NCBI RefSeq assembly: GCF_011038655.2
Contig: NZ_CP064954.1
Span: forward strand, 1,426,001 to 1,490,000
DNA: 64,000 bases
Source: Corynebacterium lizhenjunii
GTDB taxonomy: Bacteria > Actinomycetota > Actinomycetes > Mycobacteriales > Mycobacteriaceae
Reading direction: 5' to 3'
Part shown: positions 37,235-45,976 of the stretch, piece by piece
How positions within the stretch are numbered: the first letter of the stretch is position 1
Layout: every line of letters starts with the position of its first letter
Position numbers and translations under genes: made by a program
Notes under the pieces: model-generated
Told to the model about the DNA's origin: nothing
What the model saw: the letters and a program-made list of their open reading frames with translations, nothing else
Databases searched by the model: none

Positions 37235-38314
37235 ATGGCATGCATCAAAAAATACGCCACCGCCACAGGCCACGCCTGGCGCGTCCAATACCGCTCACCC
37301 GACGGACGCAGCCGCACCAAACAAGGCTTCCGCACCAAAGCCCAAGCCCAAGCCTGGGCAGAAACCAACGCCGCCACCATACACACCGGCGGGTGGGTCG
37401 ACCCCAACGCAGGCACAATCACCGTAGGCGAACTAGGCGAGCAATGGCTAAGCATGCAAACCCACCTCAAACCCAAAACCATGCACAACACCCGCCAGAT
37501 ATGGCGCAACCACGTACACCCCGCATGGGGAACACGCCCAATCGGTGACATCCTGCCGTCTGAAGTGCAATCATGGGTGGCAAACATAGGCCGCGGCGCG
37601 TCACTGGTACGGCAAGCCCACGCGCTGCTTGCCCAAATTCTTGACATGGCAGTGCGGGACGGACGCATTAAGGCGAACCCGGCGCGTGGGGTCCGCCTGC
37701 CCTCGAAGCCCCGGGGGGCGAAGGTGTATCTCACGGCGGGGCAGCTGGCGCGGCTTGCGGGTGAGTGTTCAAAGCATTCTGAATTGGTGTGGCTGCTGGG
37801 TACGGTGGGGTTGCGTTGGGGTGAGGCTGCGGCGTTGCGTGTGCGTGATGTCAATGTTGTTCGTCAGCGTATTTCGGTGGAGCGGAATGCGGTGACGATT
37901 GGGTCTGAGATTGCGATTGGTACGCCTAAGACGCATGAGCGGCGCGAGGTGGCTGTTCCGGCTGTGGTGATGGGGCGGTTGAGGCCTCTGCTTGAGGGTA
38001 AGGGGCCGGATGCGTTGCTGTGGGCGCGTGCGGATGGGTCGCCGTTGCGGTTGCCGTCTAGTGGGGATTGGTATTACCGGGCGTTGGGGAGGGTTCAGGA
38101 GGCGGATCCTGATTTTCCGCGTGTGACTCCGCATGGTTTGCGGCATGTTGCGGCTGGGTTGATGGTGTCTAGTGGTGCGAATGTGAAGGTTGTTCAGCGT
38201 CAGCTTGGGCATGCGAGCGCGGCTATGACCCTGGATATTTATGCTGATTTGTTCGATGGGGACCTGGACGAGGTGGGCCGGAGCATGGATGTGCTGATTT
38301 CGCGCGCTGTTTAA
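37235..38314 (+). CDS. int: Tyrosine site-specific integrase
   Basis: 359 residues with arm-binding, SAM-like and catalytic domains: N-terminal YRSPDGRSRTKQGFRTKAQA, core LGTVGLRWGEAAALRVRDVN (Arg I), PHGLRHVAAGLMVSSGANVK (His-x-x-Arg), RQLGHASAAMTLDIYADLF (His and the tyrosine in IYADL). It catalyses integration at the tRNA site 68 bases downstream of its stop. AAAGGAG precedes the ATG at 37235. Coding composition changes from C/A-rich to G/T-rich around 37,640, an internal seam. Confidence 0.94.
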   Translation: MACIKKYATATGHAWRVQYRSPDGRSRTKQGFRTKAQAQAWAETNAATIHTGGWVDPNAGTITVGELGEQWLSMQTHLKPKTMHNTRQIWRNHVHPAWGTRPIGDILPSEVQSWVANIGRGASLVRQAHALLAQILDMAVRDGRIKANPARGVRLPSKPRGAKVYLTAGQLARLAGECSKHSELVWLLGTVGLRWGEAAALRVRDVNVVRQRISVERNAVTIGSEIAIGTPKTHERREVAVPAVVMGRLRPLLEGKGPDALLWARADGSPLRLPSSGDWYYRALGRVQEADPDFPRVTPHGLRHVAAGLMVSSGANVKVVQRQLGHASAAMTLDIYADLFDGDLDEVGRSMDVLISRAV

Positions 38315-38316
38315 TG

Positions 38317-38338
38317 TCGTGGGATTGTCGTGGGATTG
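38317..38338 (+). repeat. 11-base tandem repeat after integrase
   Basis: TCGTGGGATTG is present twice in tandem between the integrase stop and the attachment core. Tandem repeats of this size near att could be arm-type integrase binding sites. Confidence 0.4.
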
Positions 38339-38381
38339 CCTAGTTTTTGGGGTGTTTTGCCTGGTAGTGGGGTTGTTAGTG

Positions 38382-38406
38382 GCTGGTTCAATCCCAGCTA
38401 GGACCA
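38382..38406 (+). other. Prophage attachment site: 3' end of a tRNA
   Basis: GCTGG TTCAATC CCAGC TAGGACC A: a T-arm and acceptor 3' strand with discriminator A, with no D or anticodon arm upstream. It is the 3' fragment left by integration into a tRNA gene; the intact tRNA (5' acceptor GGTCCTA) should be at the other prophage end left of this window. The position next to int and before host genes marks the phage/host junction. Confidence 0.75.
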
Positions 38407-38417
38407 CGTTGATAACA

Positions 38418-38454
38418 CCCCGGCTACCAGCCTTTCCGCTGGAAGCGGGGTTTT
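38418..38454 (+). terminator. Terminator after the attachment tRNA fragment
   Basis: CCCC-GG-CT-A-CCAGC pairs with GCTGG-A-AG-C-GGGG followed by TTTT, a clear intrinsic terminator. In the uninfected chromosome it would terminate the tRNA transcript. Confidence 0.7.
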
Positions 38455-38538
38455 GACTTTTCGCCTTTCCGTCGTTCTTAGCAGTTTTAAGCCCTAAGCC
38501 ATAGGGGGCACCCCACCCCGCCAGGTAGGCTTGGGGCC

Positions 38539-39276
38539 ATGACTTCTGCGCAAGCCTTCCCTGCGACTCGTGATGTCAGCGAGCTTCTAGGCCCGGAGTA
38601 TCCGCCCGATCGGCGCGCCACTGCACAATTGACGGTGCGGGCAATCATGGCGATGACGCTCAACGGCTCCGCGGCCCTAGACGGGACATCGGGAAAATTG
38701 GGTAACGCCACCGACTCCGCACTTTTGCTGGGTGTACGGGGGTGGGCTGATATAGTCCTGGTGGGCGCAAGCACGGTGGTTGCGGAAGATTATGGTGGCA
38801 CTCCCGCTACACCGCAGCGCCCACAGCCGGCGCCGATTGCCGTGCTCAGCAAGTCTCTCAAGCTCAGCCCGCAGGCACGGTTATTCAGCAACACCCATGC
38901 CCAACCATTCATCGCTTGTCCGCACGAGACGTTGATGAATGAGGATCTCGCACACCGCCGGCAGCGCCTGCGCGAAGCAGGGGCGCGTTTTATTGACTGC
39001 GGCGATGGCTCGCCCACCGCGATCCTGCAGGCTCTTGCCGCACAAGGCTTTGAGAAGATTTCTTGCGAGGGTGGCCCCAATGTTCTCGGACCGATGGTTG
39101 CGGCGGGGCTTATCGACCAGTTCTACCTCACCCTAGACCCACACTTGGGTGCGGCTGCTGAGACCCCTTTGACTTCTCACGCAACGCCGACGTGGTCCCG
39201 GTTCGAGTTGGAGCACGTAGCACCGGTGGCCGATGGCACGGTGTTTCTGCGCTATCGGCGCGCGCTAAGCCCTTAA
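38539..39276 (+). CDS. Pyrimidine reductase family protein (RibD C-terminal-like)
   Basis: 245 residues of the bacterial reductase (RibD_C/DHFR-like) fold: LTVRAIMAMTLNGSAALDG, SALLLGVRGWADIVLVGAST, an IACPHETL region and the C-terminal EKISCEGGPNVLGPMVAAG with LIDQFYLTLDPHLGAA. RibD_C proteins reduce a ribosylaminopyrimidine in riboflavin synthesis or a related substrate. The N-terminal deaminase domain of RibD is absent. It stands first after the prophage, in the same order as in corynebacteria and mycobacteria (before aftC/msrB). Confidence 0.82.
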   Translation: MTSAQAFPATRDVSELLGPEYPPDRRATAQLTVRAIMAMTLNGSAALDGTSGKLGNATDSALLLGVRGWADIVLVGASTVVAEDYGGTPATPQRPQPAPIAVLSKSLKLSPQARLFSNTHAQPFIACPHETLMNEDLAHRRQRLREAGARFIDCGDGSPTAILQALAAQGFEKISCEGGPNVLGPMVAAGLIDQFYLTLDPHLGAAAETPLTSHATPTWSRFELEHVAPVADGTVFLRYRRALSP

Positions 39277-39285
39277 AGTAGGTCC

Positions 39286-40551
39286 GTGTACTCCTCCCCC
39301 ACCTCAGCTACCACCGCGCGCCCGGCGTGGGATCGCATCGGCAGGGCCTGCGGTTGGCCACTTGCCCTAGCGTTGTTTATCCACCGCGTGTTCATCGTCG
39401 CCTTTACCGGCACCCCCACCGACGATTTCACCACGGTCTACAACGCAGTACGTCGAATGCTCGCGGGCCAGCCAGTCTACGAGCAGGCCTACCATCATGT
39501 CGATCCGCTCTACCTCTATAACCCAGGTGCCACAGTGTTGTTGAGCCCCCTGGGCCTGATTACGGATTTCGATACCGCCCGCAGACTGTTCATCCTGGCT
39601 AATGCACTGGCCGTCATCGCCGCACTCGCAATCCTGACCCGCATGGTGGGCCGACCCCTGCGCGGTGCGGTGTGGCCGCTGAGCATTGCCGCGGCATTCG
39701 CCACAGAATCGGTGACCAACACGCTTGCCTTTACCAACATCAATGGCCTGTTGCTATTGGCTCTGTGTCTGTTTCTGTGGGCATTCCTGCCTGCCCATAC
39801 TGCGGGCATCACCACTGCTAGTCTGCCGATACCCCCTTCACCCACCCCGCGCACCCGTGCCCGGGGCTGGCTAGGTGGACTCGTCCTGGGTGCGGCCATT
39901 GTGATTAAGCCCCAATTCGCCCCGCTTCTGGCCCTGGTTATCGTGCGCAAGGACTGGCGGGCCCTCGCGGGGGCGGTGGCTACCCCGGTGGCACTTAACG
40001 TCTACGCTCTGTGGCGGATAGAGGCTACCGCCGGTTACCGGGAGAAGCTGCTTCCCTATCTGGCGCACACCCGTGATTATGCCAATTCTTCATGGGCGGG
40101 AATGGTGGAGTACTTCCACGCCCCTTCCTGGCTCTATTGGGCAGTGTGGGCGGCTACAGCAGCATTGGTGGCAGCAACACTGTTGGTGTTACTACGGTGG
40201 AGCGCCACTGATTCAACGTGGTGGGCGCTAACCAGTACCGGCGTAATTTTCACCGGAATCTTTTTCCTGTCTTCCCTGGGCCAGCAGTACTACTCGATGT
40301 GGCTGTTTCCCTGGATTTTTACCGCCTTCTTCGCCCGCAGTGTCTTTCACACGTGGGGTGCGTGGTTGGCGGCTTTCCTCTGCCTGGCTCCTGTGTCGTG
40401 GGCCAACCCCCTGTGGCCGAGTGTCGGCAGGTGGATGGACGTCTTTGGTGCTACTGCCGGCTGGCTCCTCCTCCTGGTAGTAGCTGCCGCCTCCACTGCC
40501 GCGTGGTGGCGGCGTGAGCGCTTAGAGTACTACAGTTGCCCGCATGACTGA
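39286..40551 (+). CDS. aftC: GT87-type (DUF2029) polyprenyl-linked sugar transferase, AftC-like
   Basis: 421 residues, polytopic with about ten spans. N-terminal GTPTDDFTTVYNAVRRML carries the acidic pair of GT-C glycosyltransferases, and LYLYNPGATVLLSPLGLI is typical of the DUF2029 family. Synteny (reductase before, msrB after) matches the AftC locus of corynebacteria and mycobacteria, so it is likely the alpha-1,3-arabinofuranosyltransferase branching arabinan. Start GTG 39286; its 3' end overlaps msrB by 8 bases. Donor and linkage specificity are inferred from synteny. Confidence 0.72.
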   Translation: MYSSPTSATTARPAWDRIGRACGWPLALALFIHRVFIVAFTGTPTDDFTTVYNAVRRMLAGQPVYEQAYHHVDPLYLYNPGATVLLSPLGLITDFDTARRLFILANALAVIAALAILTRMVGRPLRGAVWPLSIAAAFATESVTNTLAFTNINGLLLLALCLFLWAFLPAHTAGITTASLPIPPSPTPRTRARGWLGGLVLGAAIVIKPQFAPLLALVIVRKDWRALAGAVATPVALNVYALWRIEATAGYREKLLPYLAHTRDYANSSWAGMVEYFHAPSWLYWAVWAATAALVAATLLVLLRWSATDSTWWALTSTGVIFTGIFFLSSLGQQYYSMWLFPWIFTAFFARSVFHTWGAWLAAFLCLAPVSWANPLWPSVGRWMDVFGATAGWLLLLVVAAASTAAWWRRERLEYYSCPHD

Positions 40552-40960
40552 TTTCAAGCTAATCACTGACTCCCAGTGGCGTGAGCGGCTAAGCGCTGCG
40601 GAGTATCACGTCCTGCGCGAGGCCGGCACGGAACCCCCTCACGTGGGCGAGTACACCAATACCACTTCTGATGGCGTGTATTCCTGCCGCGCCTGCGGCA
40701 CGGAGCTGTTTCGTTCCACAGAAAAGTTTGAGTCCCACTGCGGGTGGCCGTCCTTCTTCTCACCACTTGCCGGCGACAAGATTATTGAGCGCGAGGATCG
40801 CTCCCTGGGCATGGTGCGCACGGAAGTCCTGTGCGCCACGTGCGAATCCCACTTGGGCCACGTTTTCGCTGGGGAAGGCTATGACACTCCCACTGACCTG
40901 CGCTACTGCATCAACTCCATTAGTTTGACACTAGAAGAGCGCCCACTCGACGGGGAGTAG
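40544..40960 (+). CDS. msrB: Peptide methionine-R-sulfoxide reductase
   Basis: 138 residues. Zn-binding CxxC pairs are Cys 48/51 and 97/100, HCGWPSF (65-71) is the family signature, and the catalytic Cys 122 is in RYCINS. It reduces the R epimer of methionine sulfoxide in proteins using thioredoxin. The start overlaps the end of the glycosyltransferase gene by 8 bases, so the two are cotranscribed; a bidirectional terminator overlaps its stop. Confidence 0.95.
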   Translation: MTDFKLITDSQWRERLSAAEYHVLREAGTEPPHVGEYTNTTSDGVYSCRACGTELFRSTEKFESHCGWPSFFSPLAGDKIIEREDRSLGMVRTEVLCATCESHLGHVFAGEGYDTPTDLRYCINSISLTLEERPLDGE

Positions 40961-40969
40961 GCGCTCTTT
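40935..40969. terminator. Bidirectional terminator, msrB/hemQ
   Basis: AAGAGCGCC (40935-40943) pairs with GGCGCTCTT (40960-40968) followed by T, and the mirror strand has A's before. It lies between the convergent genes and overlaps the msrB stop. Confidence 0.75.
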
Positions 40970-40998
40970 AGGAGCAAGCGATTCTTCAAGCTTGGTGT

Positions 40999-41700
40999 TT
41001 AGGGCAGCACCACAATCAATTCGGCCACATCCTTGACGCGACGGCCGGTGTGGAAGGGGATTTCCTCCCGCACGTAGTGGCGGGCCTCGGTGTAGCGCAT
41101 GAGGTACATCAGGTCCACAATGCGGTGTAGCTCCGAGGCTTCGAAAGCCAGGATCCACTCGTAGTCGGATAGAGCAAAGGCCGGCACGGTGTTAGCCCGC
41201 ACATCCGGGTAGTCGCGGGCCTGCATGCCGTGCTCTGCCAAAATCTTGCGCCGCTTGCCCTCGTCCATGGTGTACCAGTCGTAGGAGCGCACGAAGGGAT
41301 AGACTGCAATCCAGTCTCCGGGTTCTTCACCCATGATGAAGGACGGTAGGTGCGACTTGTTGAACTCAGCGGGCCGGTGCAAGGCATTGCCCACCCAGGT
41401 TACTTCGCTGAGCTGGCCTAGGGTGGTCTCGCGCCGGAAATCTGCAAAGACCTTCTGCAGGTCTTCAAAGTTCTCCGCGTGCCACCAAATCATAAAGTCC
41501 GCGCTCTCACGCATGCCGGAAAGGTCATAGATCCCGCGCACGGTCACCACGCCAGCTTCTTCAATCCCGCGGAAGAATGCCTGGGCTTGGTTGATGATAT
41601 CTGCGCGCTCAGTGCCCAGGGCCCCCGGGATCGCACGGAATACGGCGTGCTGGGAGTACTGCTGTTTACTATTGAGCTCGTCAAAGTTGAGCTTTGCCAT
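40999..41700 (-). CDS. hemQ: Coproheme decarboxylase HemQ (chlorite dismutase family)
   Basis: 233 residues from the ATG at 41700, which has GGAGGTG upstream; an upstream in-frame extension is not supported. The family signatures are visible: [60 protein letters not shown] with the key Tyr, and [20 protein letters not shown]. HemQ finishes actinobacterial haem synthesis from coproheme. It is convergent with msrB and divergent from the next gene. Confidence 0.92.
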   Translation of the reverse strand: MAKLNFDELNSKQQYSQHAVFRAIPGALGTERADIINQAQAFFRGIEEAGVVTVRGIYDLSGMRESADFMIWWHAENFEDLQKVFADFRRETTLGQLSEVTWVGNALHRPAEFNKSHLPSFIMGEEPGDWIAVYPFVRSYDWYTMDEGKRRKILAEHGMQARDYPDVRANTVPAFALSDYEWILAFEASELHRIVDLMYLMRYTEARHYVREEIPFHTGRRVKDVAELIVVLP

Positions 41701-41900
41701 GTGGGCGACACCTCCAGGTGAAAGGGTGCGCCGTGGCTTCTCCCGCGCCGCACCCAGCGGCATATCGTTGTGGTCATGGTGCAGCCAGTTGGCGTGCACA
41801 CTGTATCCATCATAAGTTGGATAGCCCAGTCGCGCACCTTCCCCTGCTTCGCGGCGCGCCTCCCACCCCCGCGGCTGCTATACCGCTAGGTTTATGGCTC

Positions 41901-42683
41901 GTGAGTCCCATTGACGCTAACCCCCCACAGTCAGAGCCCGGACACTCTCTTCCTGAGGCACCGACTGATCTTCGCGCGCATGCCGCTGCCAAGGCCGCTG
42001 CCGCCAAGGCACACTCAGCTCCGGAAACTACAGCCACTGCCTCCAGCGCGGGCCCTCATGAGGAATCTCCGACAGGTAACACCGAACCCCCCAAAGACGG
42101 CAGCGAAGATGGGCGCCCGGCGAGTGCGCAGAAATTTGCCACAGCCACCGAAGCGCTGTACACGGCAACGGTACGCCCGGAAATCTCTATCCGACAGATT
42201 CGCCCGCCCCAGAAGCTAGCCGCACATAGCTTCGCCATCGGCCTGGAGGTATCTAAGCCAGAGCGCGAAGTCATCCCTATCAATTCTGACGGCGATGCCT
42301 TTGGCCGACTCATCTTGCTGCACGACCCCGCCGCGGAGGAGGCCTGGGAAGGCCCCATGCGTTTGGTCGCCTATATTCAAGCTGACATGGACTCCGAGGT
42401 CGCTAGCGATCCGCTGCTGGCAGATGTCGCATGGGAATGGTTGACGGAGTCTTTGCGCGACTATGGCGCGGGCTACACCAATTTGGGTGGCACGGTCACC
42501 TCCACCGCTTCAGTTCGCTTCGGGGAAATTGGCGGTCCGCCACGCGCCCACCAGCTGGAGATGCGTGCCTCGTGGACGGCAGAGGGGCTGGACCTTTCGA
42601 CTCACACCCAGGCCTTTGCCGCGGTGTTGGCCAATGTCGCTGGCTTGCCCCCGGAGGGCGTCGCCCAGCTCAAGCAGGATTAG
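41901..42683 (+). CDS. DUF3000 family protein
   Basis: About 260 residues from a GTG at 41901, reached by a TAGGTT eight bases upstream (leaderless candidate). The disordered acidic/Ala-rich N-terminus (to about residue 95) precedes the DUF3000 domain: FATATEALYTATVRPEISIR, RQIRPPQKLAAHSFAIGLEV, ASGRLILLHDPAAEEAWEGP-like segments and GAGYTNLGGTVTSTASVRFG. Function unknown. In mycobacteria and corynebacteria the same gene sits between hemQ and the RNase D-like gene. Confidence 0.75.
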   Translation: MSPIDANPPQSEPGHSLPEAPTDLRAHAAAKAAAAKAHSAPETTATASSAGPHEESPTGNTEPPKDGSEDGRPASAQKFATATEALYTATVRPEISIRQIRPPQKLAAHSFAIGLEVSKPEREVIPINSDGDAFGRLILLHDPAAEEAWEGPMRLVAYIQADMDSEVASDPLLADVAWEWLTESLRDYGAGYTNLGGTVTSTASVRFGEIGGPPRAHQLEMRASWTAEGLDLSTHTQAFAAVLANVAGLPPEGVAQLKQD

Positions 42684-42704
42684 CGCACCCCCGGACTTGG
42701 TCTG

Positions 42705-43994
42705 ATGGACATTGAACTGCGCGTTCCGCGCGAGGGTACCCCGGCGTTGCTGCGCACTCCGGAGCAGTTTGCCGATGCCGCCCACGCGCTCAGCGCAGGC
42801 AGGGGTCCCTTTGCCATCGATACGGAGCGGGCTTCCGCCTACCGTTACGATGACCGTGCGTTTGTGGTACAAGTCCGGCGTCACGGTGCAGGTACGTTTC
42901 TCTTTGCCCCTGAGGGGCACCGCGCGGAGCTGGGGGCAGCTTTGGAGCCGGTGCTCAATGGCCAGCAGTGGATCATTCATGCAGCTCCTAGCGATCTGCC
43001 GTGCTTGGGGTGGTTGGGGTTGAGCCCGGGAGCGATCTTTGACACGGAATTAGCAGCGCGCCTGTGTGGTTGTGAGCGCTCCAATCTGGCGTTTTTGGTC
43101 AGTGAGCTGCTGGGTTTCGAGCTAGCCAAGCAGCATGGGGCTGCCGATTGGTCTCAACCGGATTTGCCGCAGGAGTGGTTGGATTATGCTGCCCTGGACG
43201 TGGAATTTTTGGCTGAGCTTGCGCAGTTACTGGAGACCATGCTGCGCGCACAGAATAAGTGGGAGTGGGCCCAAGCGGAGTTCAGCCATATTCTTGCCAC
43301 GAACGCACAGCCGTGTAGTAGCGAAGTCTCTGCCCTCCACTTAGCTCCCCACCCCGAACAGTGGCGGGAGGTCAAGGGAGTTCGCGGGCTTAAGGATCGG
43401 CGGCAATTACAGGTGGCGCGCACGCTATGGCAGGTGCGTGACTCTCAAGCGCGCGCACAAGACACCAGCCCCGCCCGGATTTTGAGTAATAGATGCTTGG
43501 TAGAGATTGCGTATGCGCAGCCGGAGAGCATCACCCAGTTGAAGCGAATCTCCTGTCTGCCTCGTCGCGCTAGCGAGCGCAAGCTATGGTGGGAGGCTGT
43601 GGAGACAGCGTATATGTCTCCGGCACAGGCTTGGCCACACCTCACACGCCCGCAACAGGTTCCCCCCAAAAGTCAGTGGTCCCGCGACTACCCGCAGCAA
43701 TGGGAGATATACCAGGAGCTGCGCAGCCGCTGCGAGGAGCGCGCAGACTCCCTGCACCTGCGCCCCGAGGTCTTGGTCTCCACCAGCGTGATGCGTGCCT
43801 TTGTCTGGGCGGTGGCCGGGCTTGCCGCTGCCCCCGGAGTCCACAACAACATCGCGGGGAGCGTGCGCACCCTGGCAGATGCCGAGGCCCTTTTGCGTCG
43901 CCACGACTGCCGGGACTGGCAAATAGACATTCTCCTGCCGCTGCTCGCACCCCTGCTGCCCAGCCGTGGTGTGCCCGGCGCCGAGCAGTGCTAA
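42705..43994 (+). CDS. RNase D-like HRDC domain protein
   Basis: 429 residues. Residues 1-195 form a DEDD 3'-5' exonuclease: PFAIDTERASAYRYDDRAFV with FAIDTE (metal ligands), an IFDTELAARLCGCE segment and DWSQPDLPQEWLDYAALDVE. An HRDC domain follows (TLWQVRDSQARAQDTSPARI). RNase D acts in tRNA or stable-RNA 3' processing, and this form is universal in actinobacteria. It follows DUF3000 by 21 bases and ends before dxs. Confidence 0.85.
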   Translation: MDIELRVPREGTPALLRTPEQFADAAHALSAGRGPFAIDTERASAYRYDDRAFVVQVRRHGAGTFLFAPEGHRAELGAALEPVLNGQQWIIHAAPSDLPCLGWLGLSPGAIFDTELAARLCGCERSNLAFLVSELLGFELAKQHGAADWSQPDLPQEWLDYAALDVEFLAELAQLLETMLRAQNKWEWAQAEFSHILATNAQPCSSEVSALHLAPHPEQWREVKGVRGLKDRRQLQVARTLWQVRDSQARAQDTSPARILSNRCLVEIAYAQPESITQLKRISCLPRRASERKLWWEAVETAYMSPAQAWPHLTRPQQVPPKSQWSRDYPQQWEIYQELRSRCEERADSLHLRPEVLVSTSVMRAFVWAVAGLAAAPGVHNNIAGSVRTLADAEALLRRHDCRDWQIDILLPLLAPLLPSRGVPGAEQC

Positions 43995-44024
43995 GACCGC
44001 GCCGAGTGGCGGTAGGGGCGGCGT

Positions 44025-45926
44025 CTAGTCTTGCGCGGTAAGGGTGCCCACCCAACCCAGCACGGACTCCGCAATGCTTTCTGGGTCCAAGCCTACTTCT
44101 TCTAAGAGCTCGCCGCGGGTGGCGTGCTTAGGGTAATAGTTGGGAAACGCCAGACGCCGCAGTGGGGTGTCTACCTCGGCGGCAGACAGGGCCTCGGACA
44201 ACAGGCTGCCGATACCCCCGCGCATGGTGCCATCTTCCACCGTGACCACCAGGTCATGATCCCCAGCAAGGCCGATGAGCGAGCGTGGCACCGGGGCCAC
44301 CCAGCGTGGGTCCACCACGGTGACGTTCAGTCCCTGCTCTTCGAGCAAGCGCGCCGCTGCCAGAGAACGCGCGGACATGGCGCCTACCGCGATGATAAGG
44401 ACGTCTGGACTGGACTGATCCTGGTTATCGCCGTAGTGCAAAATATCCACCCCATCAACCAGGGTGTCCAGGGCTTCCTGGTCCTCCAACAAGTTGCCCT
44501 TGGGGAAGCGCACCACGGTGGGCCCGTCGCTAACCTCAATGGCTTCGCGGAAGAGCTCGCGCAGTCGCTGACCATCACGGGGTGCGGCCACGCGAATGCC
44601 AGGCACAATAGTGGTAATCGACATGTCCCACACGCCGTTGTGGCTAGCACCGTCTGACCCCGTAACCCCCGCGCGATCCAGCACCAGCGTTACCGGCAAC
44701 TTAAGCAAACCAATGTCCATGACCAATTGGTCAAAGGCGCGGTTGAGGAACGTCGAATATAGCGCCACAACAGGGTGCAGGCCTGTCAATGCCAGACCAG
44801 ATGCGGAGGTCAGCGCATGCTGTTCTGCAATTCCGACGTCAAAGAAACGCTGCGGGAATTCCTCTGCAAAAGGCGTCAAACCGGTGGGACCGGCCATGGC
44901 CGCAGTAATGGCCACGATGTCCTCACGGCGGCGCCCTGCCTCAAGCAGCTCTTCAGAAAAAGCTGCGGTCCACCCCGGTTGGGACTTGCCCTTGGGCTTG
45001 CCCGTTACTGGGTCAATAACCCCGGTGGAGTGCATTTGATCATTGGGCTCATTAACGGCTGGATCAAAACCGTGTCCCTTTTCGGTTACACAGTGGACGA
45101 TAATCGGGCCTTCGTAGTCGCGCGCATAGCTAAATGCCCGCGTCAACGCCTCTAGGTCGTGTCCGCTTATCGGACCAATGTACTTGATGCCCAAGTCCGG
45201 GAACATCTCCGTGGGCACCACTGTGGACTTTACGCCCTCCTTGACAGCGTGCAAAGCCTCGAAGGCGCGCTCTCCTACCCACCCCATAGACTTCAGGCGC
45301 TTTTTGCCCTGTTCCATGATTTCGTCGTAGCCATGCTGGGCACGAATGCGCCCGAGGTTGGCACTGAGCCCGCCGATGGTCGGTGAATAGCTCCGGCCAT
45401 TATCGTTAACCACCACAACCGCGTTGCGGGACTTATCCGTAGCCAAGTTATTGAGTGCTTCCCAGCACATTCCGCCTGTCAGCGCGCCGTCACCCACCAC
45501 GGCTACAGCATTGCGGTGAGGCTGTCCCTGAAGGCTAAACCCCTTGGACAAGCCATCAATCACCGAAATAGCAGCAGAGGCGTGCGAGGACTCGGTCCAG
45601 TCATGCTCTGACTCGCCGCGGTCCGTGTACCCAGACAGCCCTCCCTTTTGACGCAGGGTATCGAATTGATCCGCGCGACCGGTGAGCATCTTATGGACAT
45701 AAGACTGGTGCGAGGTATCAAAGACAATGGCATCATGCGGGGAGTTGAAGCACCGGTGCAGGGCTATGGTCAATTCCACCACTCCAAGATTGGGGCCCAG
45801 ATGCCCACCGGTGGCAGAGACCTTCTCGATCAGCAGCGCCCGGACCTCATCTGCCAGCTGCTGCAGCTGACCGGAGCTGAGCTTCTTCAGATCCCGGGGT
45901 GACTTCACCGAATCCAACAATGCCAT
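44025..45926 (-). CDS. dxs: 1-deoxy-D-xylulose-5-phosphate synthase
   Basis: 633 residues with thiamine-diphosphate enzyme signatures: [53 protein letters not shown], and the transketolase-like [14 protein letters not shown] and [20 protein letters not shown] blocks. It condenses pyruvate and glyceraldehyde-3-phosphate in the MEP isoprenoid pathway. Full family length. The ATG at 45926 follows a 50-base gap from the TRAM methyltransferase gene. Confidence 0.95.
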   Translation of the reverse strand: MALLDSVKSPRDLKKLSSGQLQQLADEVRALLIEKVSATGGHLGPNLGVVELTIALHRCFNSPHDAIVFDTSHQSYVHKMLTGRADQFDTLRQKGGLSGYTDRGESEHDWTESSHASAAISVIDGLSKGFSLQGQPHRNAVAVVGDGALTGGMCWEALNNLATDKSRNAVVVVNDNGRSYSPTIGGLSANLGRIRAQHGYDEIMEQGKKRLKSMGWVGERAFEALHAVKEGVKSTVVPTEMFPDLGIKYIGPISGHDLEALTRAFSYARDYEGPIIVHCVTEKGHGFDPAVNEPNDQMHSTGVIDPVTGKPKGKSQPGWTAAFSEELLEAGRRREDIVAITAAMAGPTGLTPFAEEFPQRFFDVGIAEQHALTSASGLALTGLHPVVALYSTFLNRAFDQLVMDIGLLKLPVTLVLDRAGVTGSDGASHNGVWDMSITTIVPGIRVAAPRDGQRLRELFREAIEVSDGPTVVRFPKGNLLEDQEALDTLVDGVDILHYGDNQDQSSPDVLIIAVGAMSARSLAAARLLEEQGLNVTVVDPRWVAPVPRSLIGLAGDHDLVVTVEDGTMRGGIGSLLSEALSAAEVDTPLRRLAFPNYYPKHATRGELLEEVGLDPESIAESVLGWVGTLTAQD

Positions 45927-45976
45927 GGGTGCCCTTTTACCTCTTAAAAATGTACGCGCGAATAATGACGTCTAGA

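Noticed and set aside
37159..37854. Minus-strand 231-codon frame over int
   Set aside because: Mirror frame of the integrase; Arg/Ser/Pro-rich without motifs.
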